64,000 nucleotides of DNA from Sphingomonas prati (GTDB lineage Bacteria > Pseudomonadota > Alphaproteobacteria > Sphingomonadales > Sphingomonadaceae), in NCBI RefSeq assembly GCF_014643515.1, contig NZ_BMJP01000001.1, forward strand, positions 1,178,001 to 1,242,000, given 5' to 3'. The notes under the pieces are model-generated. The model ran no database searches and was not told where the DNA came from. It saw nothing but the letters and a program-made list of their open reading frames with translations. This document shows, in pieces, positions 1-7,811 of this stretch. A program made the translations under genes and the position numbers. Position 1 is the first letter of the stretch; each line of letters starts with the position of its first letter.

Positions 1-54
1 CGCATGTGACATATCGGTAATTCAGATCTACTGACGAGATTGCAGGTTCGACCT

Positions 55-115
55 AAAATCAATAAAAAATCGAAACATTGACTTGGATAGTGTATACAAA
101 TTCCCTAAGTGACCA
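55..115 (+). promoter_or_regulatory. AT-rich upstream region of the MucR gene
   Basis: This stretch is strikingly A+T rich (for example AATAAAAAATCGAAAC, then GTGTATACAAA) in an otherwise very GC-rich window and lies 70-130 bases before the MucR start codon. MucR/Ros proteins are known to bind A+T-rich DNA and often repress their own gene, so this is a plausible autoregulatory promoter region. A TTGACT at 78-83 and TATACA at 93-98 are visible, but their 9-base spacing is too short for one sigma-70 promoter, so I do not assign boxes. Confidence 0.3.
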
Positions 116-182
116 AAAGCGAGGTTCGGAACGGGTGCAATCCACCGGCCGGCTCGCTCTGATACAAAGGACACTCTATTCC

Positions 183-665
183 ATGCCTGCCAACGAAGAT
201 CTCCTCGGCCTCGTCGCCGATATCGTTTCTGCCCATGTCTCGAACAATAATGTCGCGACCGCCGAAGTTCCCGGCCTGATCCGCGCGACATATGAAGCGA
301 TGGCGGGCCTTGGCGAGCCGCAGGAGCCCGAGCCAGCCGGGAAGCCGGAACCGGCCGTGTCGGCGCGCAAGTCGCTGTCCAACCCGAACCACATCCTGTC
401 GATGATCGACGGGAAGCCGTACACGATGCTGAAGCGCCATCTTGCGCAGAATGGCATGACGCCGGCCGAGTATCGCGAACGCTTCGACCTGCCGTCGGAC
501 TATCCGATGACGGCGAAGGCCTATAGTGAGCGTCGCCGCGAACTCGCCCACAGCTTCGGCCTCGGTCGCAAGAAGGTCGAGCCCGCCGCCGCCCCCGCCA
601 AGCCGGAGCGCAAGCCGCGCGCCAAGAAGGCCGCCGCCGACGCCGACCAGAGCAACGACGCCTGA
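183..665 (+). CDS. MucR/Ros family transcriptional regulator, zinc-ligand-poor variant
   Basis: This 160-residue cytoplasmic DNA-binding regulator belongs to the MucR/Ros family, which controls exopolysaccharide, cell-cycle and virulence genes in alphaproteobacteria. The N-terminal part (about 5-45) matches the oligomerisation region; the DNA-binding core runs from about 68 to 130, with MLKRHL, GMTPAEYRERF, LPSDYPM and the basic GLGRKK. The usual zinc ligands are mostly missing: the first Cys position is Ser73 (SMID) and the second His is replaced by Asn90, with the linker one residue shorter. A Lys/Ala/Pro-rich tail (132-160) follows. I chose the ATG at 183 because AAGGA lies about 12 bases upstream and the family signature starts here; an in-frame extension to 78 is unlikely. 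The gene stands alone; the convergent TetR gene follows. Confidence 0.9.
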   Translation: MPANEDLLGLVADIVSAHVSNNNVATAEVPGLIRATYEAMAGLGEPQEPEPAGKPEPAVSARKSLSNPNHILSMIDGKPYTMLKRHLAQNGMTPAEYRERFDLPSDYPMTAKAYSERRRELAHSFGLGRKKVEPAAAPAKPERKPRAKKAAADADQSNDA

Positions 666-738
666 TCCGATGACGATCCGCGGCTGCGCCATGCAGTCGC
701 GGATCGTCGCGTTTTCATGATCGATCGGAACAGATCGG

Positions 739-1380
739 TCAGTCTGGTCGCGCCGTCCCGGCCGCCGCCAGGAACATCGCGACGACATGCCGCATCGTCC
801 GCTGCTTGTCGCATTGCCCAGGCGCTTCCGCATCGCTGAATACGGCGCGCAACTGCGGCGCCTGGAAGAATATGCTGTTGAATATATGGGCGGATAGCTC
901 CGGGTCGGGCACATGTGTGCGGCCCTCGGCATTCCACCGCCTGAACAGCGCGATGAATTCATTCATCATTGGCGCATTGTTGCCTGCATAGACGCGTGCC
1001 GCGAACTCAGGCGACGTCAGCGCCTCGCTCATCACCAGTCGGATCAGGCCCACGAACCGCGGATCACCCATCAGATCCATCAGGTGGCACGCCGCTTCGA
1101 ACAGAATGTCCGCCGGCGCCCCATCCTTTGACAGAATGACGCGCAAACGGCCGATCCCGTCGAACCGCTCGGCGTCGACCACCGCACCCAGCAGTCCGAT
1201 CTTGCTGCCGAACAGATCGTAGAGCGTCGACAGCGAACCGCCCGATCGGCGCACGATCTGCGTCAGGCTGACCGCATCGAAGCCCCGCTCCAGGAACAGT
1301 TCGCCCGCCGCGGTGACCATCGCTTCCGCGCGGCGCTCGCGGCGCCCGGTTTCGGGGGTGTGCTCGTCTGCCGTACCCAT
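739..1380 (-). CDS. TetR/AcrR family repressor, probable regulator of the adjacent RND pump
   Basis: This 213-residue protein has the TetR N-terminal helix-turn-helix at about residues 12-60 (REARAEAM-like first helix, then GFDAVSLTQIVRRSG and STLYDLFGSKIGL), followed by a helical ligand-binding and dimerisation domain with no recognisable specificity. It is divergent from the RND efflux operon, with about 145 bases between start codons, which is the classic layout of a local repressor that responds to pump substrates. An imperfect palindrome lies in the shared promoter region. Start choice is uncertain: ATG at 1380 has a GGAAT about 9 bases upstream, and ATG at 1395 is an alternative five residues longer. 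Assignment as the pump regulator is inference from position. Confidence 0.85.
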   Translation of the reverse strand: MGTADEHTPETGRRERRAEAMVTAAGELFLERGFDAVSLTQIVRRSGGSLSTLYDLFGSKIGLLGAVVDAERFDGIGRLRVILSKDGAPADILFEAACHLMDLMGDPRFVGLIRLVMSEALTSPEFAARVYAGNNAPMMNEFIALFRRWNAEGRTHVPDPELSAHIFNSIFFQAPQLRAVFSDAEAPGQCDKQRTMRHVVAMFLAAAGTARPD

Positions 1381-1424
1381 TGATCGTGATTCCATGCTGC
1401 GGCGCAAAAGCGATTTGACGCGTA

Positions 1425-1452
1425 GTGTATCATACATTACATACTGTGACAC
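1425..1452. promoter_or_regulatory. Candidate TetR operator between the repressor and efflux operon
   Basis: The 28-base segment begins GTGTATCATAC and ends CTGTGACAC. Its outer parts form an imperfect inverted repeat (GTGT..CA near the left end, TG..ACAC near the right), and it is much more A+T rich than its surroundings. A TTGACG at 1415-1420 could be a -35 element reading toward the efflux genes, so a bound repressor would cover the promoter. The palindrome is imperfect, so the exact half-sites are uncertain. Confidence 0.4.
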
Positions 1453-1525
1453 AAGGCGTCGAGTCCGCTCGAAACCGATCGTTCATCATATCGACCGATA
1501 CAGAACAAAAAGGGGCTCGTTGCTC

Positions 1526-2710
1526 ATGTTCGCCAGTCTGAAAAACGGCGCCTCTGGCGTCACGCTTGCGTTCGCGCTGGCACTCCTGCTGCCGGCGTGC
1601 GCGCAGGAAGCACCCCCCGCCCCACCACCGCCCGAAGTCGAAATAGTGACGATTCAGCCGACGTCGGTCGCCCACGTCGTCGAACTCCCCGGCCGCGTCG
1701 CGGCGATCCGAACGGCGGAGGTCCGCGCCCGCGTCGACGGCATCGTCGAACGGCGCACATATGAGGAAGGCACCGACGTCCGCGCCGGCCAATTGCTGTT
1801 CCGCGTCGACCCCCGCGAACGCCGCGCCGACTTCGAAGCCGCCCAGGCTACGCTGCGCCGCAGCGAAGCCTCTGCCCGCAATGCAGCTCAGGTCGTCGCC
1901 CGCTATCAGCCGCTTGTCGGACAGCAAGCGATCAGCAAGCAGGAATATGACGCCGCCGTGGCGCAGCAGCGGACCGGCCAGGCCGACGTCGCCAACGCCC
2001 GCGCACAGGCCGATCGTGCCCGCCTGACGCTCAACTACACCAATGTCGTCGCCCCCATCTCGGGCCGCGCCGGTCGCGCCGAAGTGACCGAGGGCGCACT
2101 CGTCAGTGCCACCGGCGCAACGCTGCTTACTCGTATCGAACAGCTCGATCCGATTTACGTGAACTTTTCGCAATCAAGCAGCGACCTGATGCAGCTCCGA
2201 CGCGACATCGCCGCCGGACTGGTCAAGACGCCCAACCTGAACAAGGTCCAGGTCTCGCTCGCGCTGGAAGACGGCACACCCTACGGTCCGAAGGGCCGGC
2301 TCGACTTCCTCGACATGTCGGTCGACGAATCGACCGGCACCGTCTCGCTCCGCGCCGAATTCCCGAACCCGAACCGCTACCTGCTGCCCGGCCAGTTCGT
2401 GCGTGCGAAGGTGTCGGCCGGCACCGACACGCGCGGCATCACCGTGCCGCAGCGCGCGGTCACGATCGGGCCGAAGGGCGCGACCGTCATGATCGTCGGC
2501 CAGAACAACATCGCCACCGTCCGCGAAATCCGCGTCGGCGACTTGCAAGGCAGCAACTGGGTCGTGACCGAAGGCCTGCGCCCCGGTGACCGCGTCATCG
2601 TCAACGGCGCGCAAAAGGCGCAACCCGGCGCACCTGTCCGGATCGCCGCACCCGCGGGTCGCCGTCCCGCCGCGGCGTCGCCAGCCGCCCCGGCGGCGGC
2701 GCAGCGCTGA
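1526..2710 (+). CDS. RND efflux periplasmic adaptor (membrane fusion protein)
   Basis: This 394-residue protein links an inner-membrane RND pump to an outer-membrane channel. It starts with a short hydrophobic signal ending LLLPACAQ, a probable lipobox with Cys about 25, so it is likely a lipoprotein. The order of parts is typical of AcrA/MexA: a lipoyl half (VVELPGRVAAIRTAEVRARV), GQLLFRVDPRERRADFEAA leading into the alpha-helical hairpin (about 95-165), the second lipoyl half (APISGRAGRAEVTEGALV), a beta-barrel, and a membrane-proximal domain (VVTEGLRPGDRVIVNG). The tail is Ala/Pro-rich. I chose ATG 1526 because AAAAAGGGG precedes it and the lipobox then falls at the right distance. It is the first gene of the operon with the pump and the outer-membrane factor. 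Confidence 0.93.
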   Translation: MFASLKNGASGVTLAFALALLLPACAQEAPPAPPPPEVEIVTIQPTSVAHVVELPGRVAAIRTAEVRARVDGIVERRTYEEGTDVRAGQLLFRVDPRERRADFEAAQATLRRSEASARNAAQVVARYQPLVGQQAISKQEYDAAVAQQRTGQADVANARAQADRARLTLNYTNVVAPISGRAGRAEVTEGALVSATGATLLTRIEQLDPIYVNFSQSSSDLMQLRRDIAAGLVKTPNLNKVQVSLALEDGTPYGPKGRLDFLDMSVDESTGTVSLRAEFPNPNRYLLPGQFVRAKVSAGTDTRGITVPQRAVTIGPKGATVMIVGQNNIATVREIRVGDLQGSNWVVTEGLRPGDRVIVNGAQKAQPGAPVRIAAPAGRRPAAASPAAPAAAQR

Positions 2711-2815
2711 TCCGATGAAGCCGCCGTCCCCCCGGACCCGTCTCGTGACGCCGCCGCGTCATGACGGGTCCGGTCGTGCGCGCACCTGTTCCCAGCTTCA
2801 CGAAGGCTAGGCCCC

Positions 2816-5800
2816 ATGTTTTCCCGCTTCTTCATCGGCCGCCCGGTCTTCGCCTGGGTGATCGCGCTCGGCATCCTGCTCGGCGGCATCCTCGCGCTTC
2901 GCGCGCTGCCGATCGAGCAATATCCGGACGTTGCCCCGCCCTCGCTCCAGATCTCCGTCACCTATCCTGGTGCCGATGCCGCCACGCTCGAACAGAATGT
3001 GACGCAGGTGATCGAACAGGAACTGAACGGCGTGGAGGGCTTCCTCTACATGTCGTCGACCAGCCTTTCGAACGGCACCGCATCGATCACGGTGAACTTT
3101 GAGTCCGGCACGAACATCGATACGGCGCAGATGGACGTCCAGAACCGTCTGCGCCGCGTCGAACAGCGTCTGCCCGAGGAAGTCCGCCGCCAGGGCGTGC
3201 TGGTCAGCGAAGCCAATGCCGGCTTCCTGCAGATCGTGGCACTCACCTCCAAGGGTGGTGAAACGGACAGCACGGAACTCGGCAACATCGCCTCCAACCA
3301 GATCATCGACGAGCTGCGCCGCGTCCCCGGCGTGGGCGACATCCGCCTGTTCGGCAGCCCGTACGCAATGCGCATCTGGCTCGATCCGGACAAGCTCGCC
3401 ACCTACAGGCTGTCTTCGGCAGAAGCACTTGCCGCCGTCACCGAACAGAACAGCCAGACCGCCGGCGGTTCGCTGGGGGATCAGCCCGTCGCCAAGGGTA
3501 GCGAGCTGAACGCCACGATCATCACACAGAACCGCTTCACCAACGCGCAGCAGTTCGAAAACATCATCCTGAGAGCGAACCCAGACGGGTCCACCGTGAC
3601 GCTGGCCGATGTCGGTCGAGTCGAACTGGGCGCGCAGGATTACAGCACCGGCACCGAACTGAACGGCAAGCCGATGGCCGGCATGGCAATCCAGCTGCGC
3701 ACCGGCGCCAACGCGCTCGCCACCGGCGAAGGCGTCAAGGCCCGCATGGCGGAACTGGCCAAGGGCCTGCCTGCCGACGTCGCCTGGTCGATTCCCTACG
3801 ACACGACACCATTCATCACCGTGTCGGTCGAGGAAGTGATCAAGACACTCGTCGAGGCGATGATCCTCGTCTTCCTCGTCATGTTTCTGTTCCTCCAGAA
3901 CTGGCGCGCCACGGTCATCCCGACGCTCGTTGTCCCGATCGCGCTGGCCGGTGCCTGCCTCGGCCTCTGGCTGTTCGGTTTCTCGATCAACGTGCTGACG
4001 CTGTTCGGCATGGTGCTCGCGATCGGCATCCTCGTCGACGACGCCATCGTGGTGATCGAGAATGTCGAACGCATCATGGCGGAGGAACATCTGTCGCCGC
4101 GCGATGCGACGATCAAGGCGATGGGCCAGATCACGACCGCCATCGTCGGCATCACGCTTGTCCTGATGGCGGTGTTCGTGCCGATGGCGTTCTTCCCCGG
4201 CTCGACCGGCGGCATCTACCGCCAGTTCTCGATCACGCTCGTCGTCTCGATCGCCTTCTCCGCGCTGCTCGCACTCACGCTCACCCCCGCGCTCTGCGCC
4301 ACCCTGCTGAAACCGCATGAGCAGGAGAAGAAGCCGTCGCGCTTCCCCTTCGTCCAGCGCTTCTTCGGCGGCTTCAACAAACGCTTCGCGCGCACCACCG
4401 ACAAATATCAACGCGGCGTCGGCTCGATCCTGAAAAGCCCGGTCCGGTGGCTTGGGGTCGCGCTCCTGCTCTTCGGGCTGACCGCACTGCTGTTCACCCG
4501 GCTCCCCGGCGGCTTCCTCCCCTCGGAGGATCAGGGCTACACAATCTCCGTCATCCAGGCGCCGCCCGGTGCCACGCGCCAGCGGACGGACGAGGCGATC
4601 CGCGCGACGCAGGCGTTCTTCGACGCGCAGCCGCAGGTTGCCAACGTGATCGCCGTCCGCGGGTTCAGCTTCTTCGGCCAGGGTCAATCAACCGCGATGG
4701 TGTTCGCACCGCTGAAGCCGTGGGAGGATCGACCCGGCGTGGAAAACAGCGCCGCGACGCTCGCCGGCAAGGCGCTCGGCGCGTTGTCGACGGTGAAGCA
4801 GGCGATCATCTTCACGCTCACCCCGCCTCCGATCCAGCAGCTCGGCAACGCCACCGGCTTCTCATTCCGGCTCCAGGCCCGCGGCGGCCAGAGCGAGGAA
4901 GAGCTGACGGCCGCGCGCAACCAGCTCCTCGGCATGGCATCGCAAAGTCCGGTGCTCGCCAATGTCCGTCCCGAAGGGATGGAGCCTGCGCCGCAGCTGA
5001 AGGTCAATATCGACCGCGTCCGCGCCCGCGCGCTCGGCCTGTCGATCGGCGACGTCAACACCACGCTCTCGATCGCGGCCGGCTCCGCCTATGCGAATGA
5101 CTTCAACCGCGATGGCCGCGTCCTGCGCGTCTATCTGCAGGCCGATGCCCCCTACCGCATGACGCCTGCGGACATCCTCAACCTGCGCGTCCGCAACGCG
5201 GCGGGCGACATGGTGCCGTTCGGCGCCTTCACCACCGCCACCTGGACGGTCGGGCCGCCGCAGCTGCAACGCTACAACGGCTACCCCTCCGCCTCGATCT
5301 CCGGCGAATCCAAGCCCGGCTATTCGACGGGCGACGCGCTGACCGAGATGGAACAGCTGGTCGCAAAGGTCCCCGGCGGGTTCGACTATGAATGGACCGG
5401 TACCTCGTTCGAGGAACGCCAGTCCGGCGGCCAGATCGGGCTGCTGCTCGGCCTGTCGCTGATCGTCGTCTTCCTGCTGCTGGCGGCCTTGTACGAAAGC
5501 TGGACGGTGCCCGTCGCGGTGCTGCTGGTCGTGCCGCTCGGCGTGCTGGGGTCGATCCTGTTTACGATGATGCGCGGCTATTCGGCGGACGTGTATTTCA
5601 ACGTCGGTCTGATCACGATCATCGGTCTCGCCGCGAAGAACGCGATCCTGATCGTCGAATTCGCGATCGAGCAGGAGGCCGAGGGCAAGAGCGTGTTCGA
5701 TGCCACGATGGAGGCGGTGAAGCTCCGGCTGCGCCCCATCATCATGACCAGCCTTGCCTTCATCCTGGGCATGGTGCCGCTCTTCATCTCGACGGGCGCT

Positions 5801-5995
5801 GGTGCCGCCAGCCGGCGTGCGGTCGGCACTGGCGTGATGGGCGGGATGATCGCGGCCACCATCCTCGGCATCTTCTTCATCCCGCTCTTCTACATCGCGG
5901 TCCGCCGCTGGTTGACGCGAAAGGCACCGCACGCCCCCAACGCGCACACCGGCGAGGACCATGGCCACAAGGATGGGGAACCGACCCATGCATGA
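2816..5995 (+). CDS. RND multidrug efflux pump, inner-membrane HAE1-type permease
   Basis: This 1059-residue proton-driven drug exporter of the AcrB/MexB type matches the usual length (about 1030-1060). It opens with FFIGRPVFAWVIALGILL and has the usual twelve membrane spans in two repeated halves with two large periplasmic loops. The paired Asp residues for proton relay are visible in GILVDDAIVVIENVERIM in TM4, and the second half carries the equivalent GLAAKNAILIVEFAIEQ. The C-terminal tail is cytoplasmic and His-rich (HGHKDGEPTHA). It lies 105 bases after the adaptor gene and overlaps the outer-membrane factor gene by eight bases, so the three are one operon, probably repressed by the divergent TetR protein. 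Substrates cannot be told from sequence. Confidence 0.95.
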   Translation: MFSRFFIGRPVFAWVIALGILLGGILALRALPIEQYPDVAPPSLQISVTYPGADAATLEQNVTQVIEQELNGVEGFLYMSSTSLSNGTASITVNFESGTNIDTAQMDVQNRLRRVEQRLPEEVRRQGVLVSEANAGFLQIVALTSKGGETDSTELGNIASNQIIDELRRVPGVGDIRLFGSPYAMRIWLDPDKLATYRLSSAEALAAVTEQNSQTAGGSLGDQPVAKGSELNATIITQNRFTNAQQFENIILRANPDGSTVTLADVGRVELGAQDYSTGTELNGKPMAGMAIQLRTGANALATGEGVKARMAELAKGLPADVAWSIPYDTTPFITVSVEEVIKTLVEAMILVFLVMFLFLQNWRATVIPTLVVPIALAGACLGLWLFGFSINVLTLFGMVLAIGILVDDAIVVIENVERIMAEEHLSPRDATIKAMGQITTAIVGITLVLMAVFVPMAFFPGSTGGIYRQFSITLVVSIAFSALLALTLTPALCATLLKPHEQEKKPSRFPFVQRFFGGFNKRFARTTDKYQRGVGSILKSPVRWLGVALLLFGLTALLFTRLPGGFLPSEDQGYTISVIQAPPGATRQRTDEAIRATQAFFDAQPQVANVIAVRGFSFFGQGQSTAMVFAPLKPWEDRPGVENSAATLAGKALGALSTVKQAIIFTLTPPPIQQLGNATGFSFRLQARGGQSEEELTAARNQLLGMASQSPVLANVRPEGMEPAPQLKVNIDRVRARALGLSIGDVNTTLSIAAGSAYANDFNRDGRVLRVYLQADAPYRMTPADILNLRVRNAAGDMVPFGAFTTATWTVGPPQLQRYNGYPSASISGESKPGYSTGDALTEMEQLVAKVPGGFDYEWTGTSFEERQSGGQIGLLLGLSLIVVFLLLAALYESWTVPVAVLLVVPLGVLGSILFTMMRGYSADVYFNVGLITIIGLAAKNAILIVEFAIEQEAEGKSVFDATMEAVKLRLRPIIMTSLAFILGMVPLFISTGAGAASRRAVGTGVMGGMIAATILGIFFIPLFYIAVRRWLTRKAPHAPNAHTGEDHGHKDGEPTHA

Positions 5996-7529
5996 TCGTT
6001 CCCAACGCGCCCGGTCACAGCCCCGCCTGGCGTGGCCACTGCTCGCCGCCACCGCGCTGTCGGCGTGCAACATGGCGCCCAAGCACGTCACCCCGGCGCT
6101 CAGCACCGCGACCGACTATCCGGCCGAGGTGCTGCCCGCGGGCGGCTCCGTCCCGGCCACCGCGATCGGCTGGCAGGATTATTTCCAGGACCCGCGTCTC
6201 CGCGAACTGATCGCGATTGCGCTCGTGAACAACCGCGACCTGCGCGTGTCCGTCGCGCGGATCGAAGAAGCGCGTGGCCAGTATCGCATCCAGCGCGCGA
6301 ACCAGCTGCCGCAGCTTGCGGCGACGGGCAGTGCCACACGCCGCCGCGCCGGCATCGCATCGATCCAGAGCCAGACCGGCGGATCCACGACGGTCCCGAC
6401 CGACGGCAGTGCCGAAACGCCGAACGGCTTCACGTTCAACACCTATAATGTCGGCGTCGCGGTCACCTCGTTCGAACTCGATTTCTGGGGCCGCGTCGCG
6501 AACCTCAGCGAGGCCGCGCGATCGAACTTCCTGTCCACCGTCGCGGCGGAACGCGCGTTCCGGCTGTCGCTGATCCGCGATCTGGCGACCGCCTACCTCA
6601 CCTCACGCTCGCTGTCCGAACAGGCCGATCTCGCCGACCGCACGATCGCGTCACGCCGCGAAGGGCTGCGGATCGCCAAGCTCCGGCTCGACGCCGGCGT
6701 CACCTCCGCACTCGACTACCGCCAGGCCGAAGTGCTGGTGACCCAGGCCGAAACCGAAGCCGCCTCGCTTCGCAACCAGCGGGCGCAGCAACGCAACATC
6801 GTCCGGCTGCTCGTCGGGCAACCGATCGACGAGGAGACGCTCGCGCCCGCCTCGACGCTCGATAACCAGGGCATCATCCGCGATATCGCGGCCGGCCTGC
6901 CTTCCGAACTGCTCGCCAACCGCCCGGACATCCTCCAGTCGGAGGAACAGCTTCGCGCCGCCCGCGCCAATGTCGGCGCCGCGCGCGCCGCCTTCTTCCC
7001 GTCGATCACGCTCACCGGCCAGGCGGGCTACACCTCGTCGCAGCTCGGCAACCTCATCGGGCCGGAGGGTCTGGGCTGGAGCTTCGGCCCGTCGATCTCG
7101 TTGCCGATCTTCGACTGGGGCGCACGCAAGGGTGACCTCACCGTCGCCCGTGCCCGCGAAACCATTGCGGTCGCGACCTACGAGAAGACCGTCCAGACCG
7201 CCTTCCGCGAAGTCGCCGATGCGCTCGCCGGCCGCCGCTACCTGCGCGAACAGATCGCCGCCCAGGTCCGCGCCGTCACCGCCCAACGCACGCTCGCGCA
7301 GCTGGCCCAGTCGCGCTACCAGAACGGCGTCGCGCAATATTTGGAGGTCCTTGACGCGCAACGCAGCCTGTTCTCGGCGGAACAGGCGCTCATCACCCTA
7401 CGCGGCAACGAACTCACCAACCTCGTCTCGCTCTACGCGGCCCTCGGCGGCGGCCTAGGCCCCCCACCCCCGCTCCGCCCCGGCGACGCCGCCCCGCTCG
7501 CAGCCGTCACGCCCGTCCAGCCCCGCTAA
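5988..7529 (+). CDS. Outer-membrane efflux factor (TolC/OprM-like, NodT family lipoprotein)
   Basis: This 513-residue protein completes the tripartite RND pump by forming the trimeric outer-membrane exit duct. The N-terminus has a basic stretch, a hydrophobic core and the lipobox ALSAC, with lipid-bearing Cys at about residue 27, as in OprM. Two repeated OEP segments follow: the first contains VTSFELDFWGRVANLSEAAR and the second FGPSISLPIFDWGARKGDL, each followed by long helical hairpins with TAYLTSRS and QYLEVLDAQRSLFSAEQAL. The start at 5988 overlaps the pump stop codon and has AAGGATGGGG just upstream, which implies translational coupling. A possible upstream in-frame start at 5961 would spoil the signal peptide spacing. 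Confidence 0.93.
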   Translation: MHDRSQRARSQPRLAWPLLAATALSACNMAPKHVTPALSTATDYPAEVLPAGGSVPATAIGWQDYFQDPRLRELIAIALVNNRDLRVSVARIEEARGQYRIQRANQLPQLAATGSATRRRAGIASIQSQTGGSTTVPTDGSAETPNGFTFNTYNVGVAVTSFELDFWGRVANLSEAARSNFLSTVAAERAFRLSLIRDLATAYLTSRSLSEQADLADRTIASRREGLRIAKLRLDAGVTSALDYRQAEVLVTQAETEAASLRNQRAQQRNIVRLLVGQPIDEETLAPASTLDNQGIIRDIAAGLPSELLANRPDILQSEEQLRAARANVGAARAAFFPSITLTGQAGYTSSQLGNLIGPEGLGWSFGPSISLPIFDWGARKGDLTVARARETIAVATYEKTVQTAFREVADALAGRRYLREQIAAQVRAVTAQRTLAQLAQSRYQNGVAQYLEVLDAQRSLFSAEQALITLRGNELTNLVSLYAALGGGLGPPPPLRPGDAAPLAAVTPVQPR

Positions 7530-7547
7530 CGAAGGCGCAACAAGCCA

Positions 7548-7584
7548 CCTCTCCCCTCCGGGGAGAGGGCTGGGGAGAGGGGTG
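7548..7584. repeat. GC-rich palindromic intergenic repeat after the efflux operon
   Basis: A perfect 9-bp stem (CCTCTCCCC / GGGGAGAGG) with a 3-base loop is followed by GCTGGGGAGAGGGGTG. The same type of repeat occurs at 17846 and, in a modified form, around 55190. It sits 18 bases after the efflux operon stop codon and could serve as a transcript 3' end, but no T-run follows. Confidence 0.6.
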
Positions 7585-7644
7585 TCACCAGACGCAACGC
7601 GGACGGTTGACGCTACTTCCCACTCCCAAACCCCACTCCCGTTA

Positions 7645-7694
7645 GGTTCGAGCCTGTCGAGAACTCCGCGCTGAGTTCTCGACAGGCTCGAACC
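7645..7694. repeat. Palindromic intergenic repeat, GGTTCGAGCCTGTCGAG type
   Basis: Two 21-base arms (left arm GGTTCGAGCCTGTCGAGAAC plus T) form a perfect inverted repeat around an 8-base loop. Copies of the same unit are found at 12799, 22756, 31904 and 35173, all between genes. The segment lies in the space between the convergent efflux operon and ABC permease gene and may be a bidirectional transcript end. Confidence 0.7.
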
Positions 7695-7720
7695 AAACGG
7701 CGCTTGCTTTCAAAATCCCG

Positions 7721-7768
7721 CCCATCCCGAGCGAAGTCGAGGGACCCTTCGAGCGAAGCAGAGAAGCC
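7721..7768. repeat. Dispersed intergenic repeat, CATCCCGAGCGAAGTCGAG type
   Basis: The unit reads CATCCCGAGCGAAGTCGAGG followed by GACCCTTCGAGCGAAGC and AGAGAAGCC. Near-identical copies lie at 12701, 28814 (two facing copies) and 41551, with a fragment near 35265. It always lies between genes and often next to the GGTTCGAGCC palindrome. Confidence 0.7.
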
Positions 7769-7811
7769 AACAGCATCCCAAGCAATACGCTAAAGCCTCG
7801 AGCCAAACCCA

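Noticed and set aside
78-98. TTGACT/TATACA as a sigma-70 promoter before the MucR gene
   Set aside because: The spacing of 9 bases is far from the required 16-18.
2807-4687. 626-codon open frame antisense to the RND pump gene
   Set aside because: It is a GC-codon shadow: rich in Arg, Asp, Glu, Gly and His with no domain, and lies wholly opposite a clear gene.
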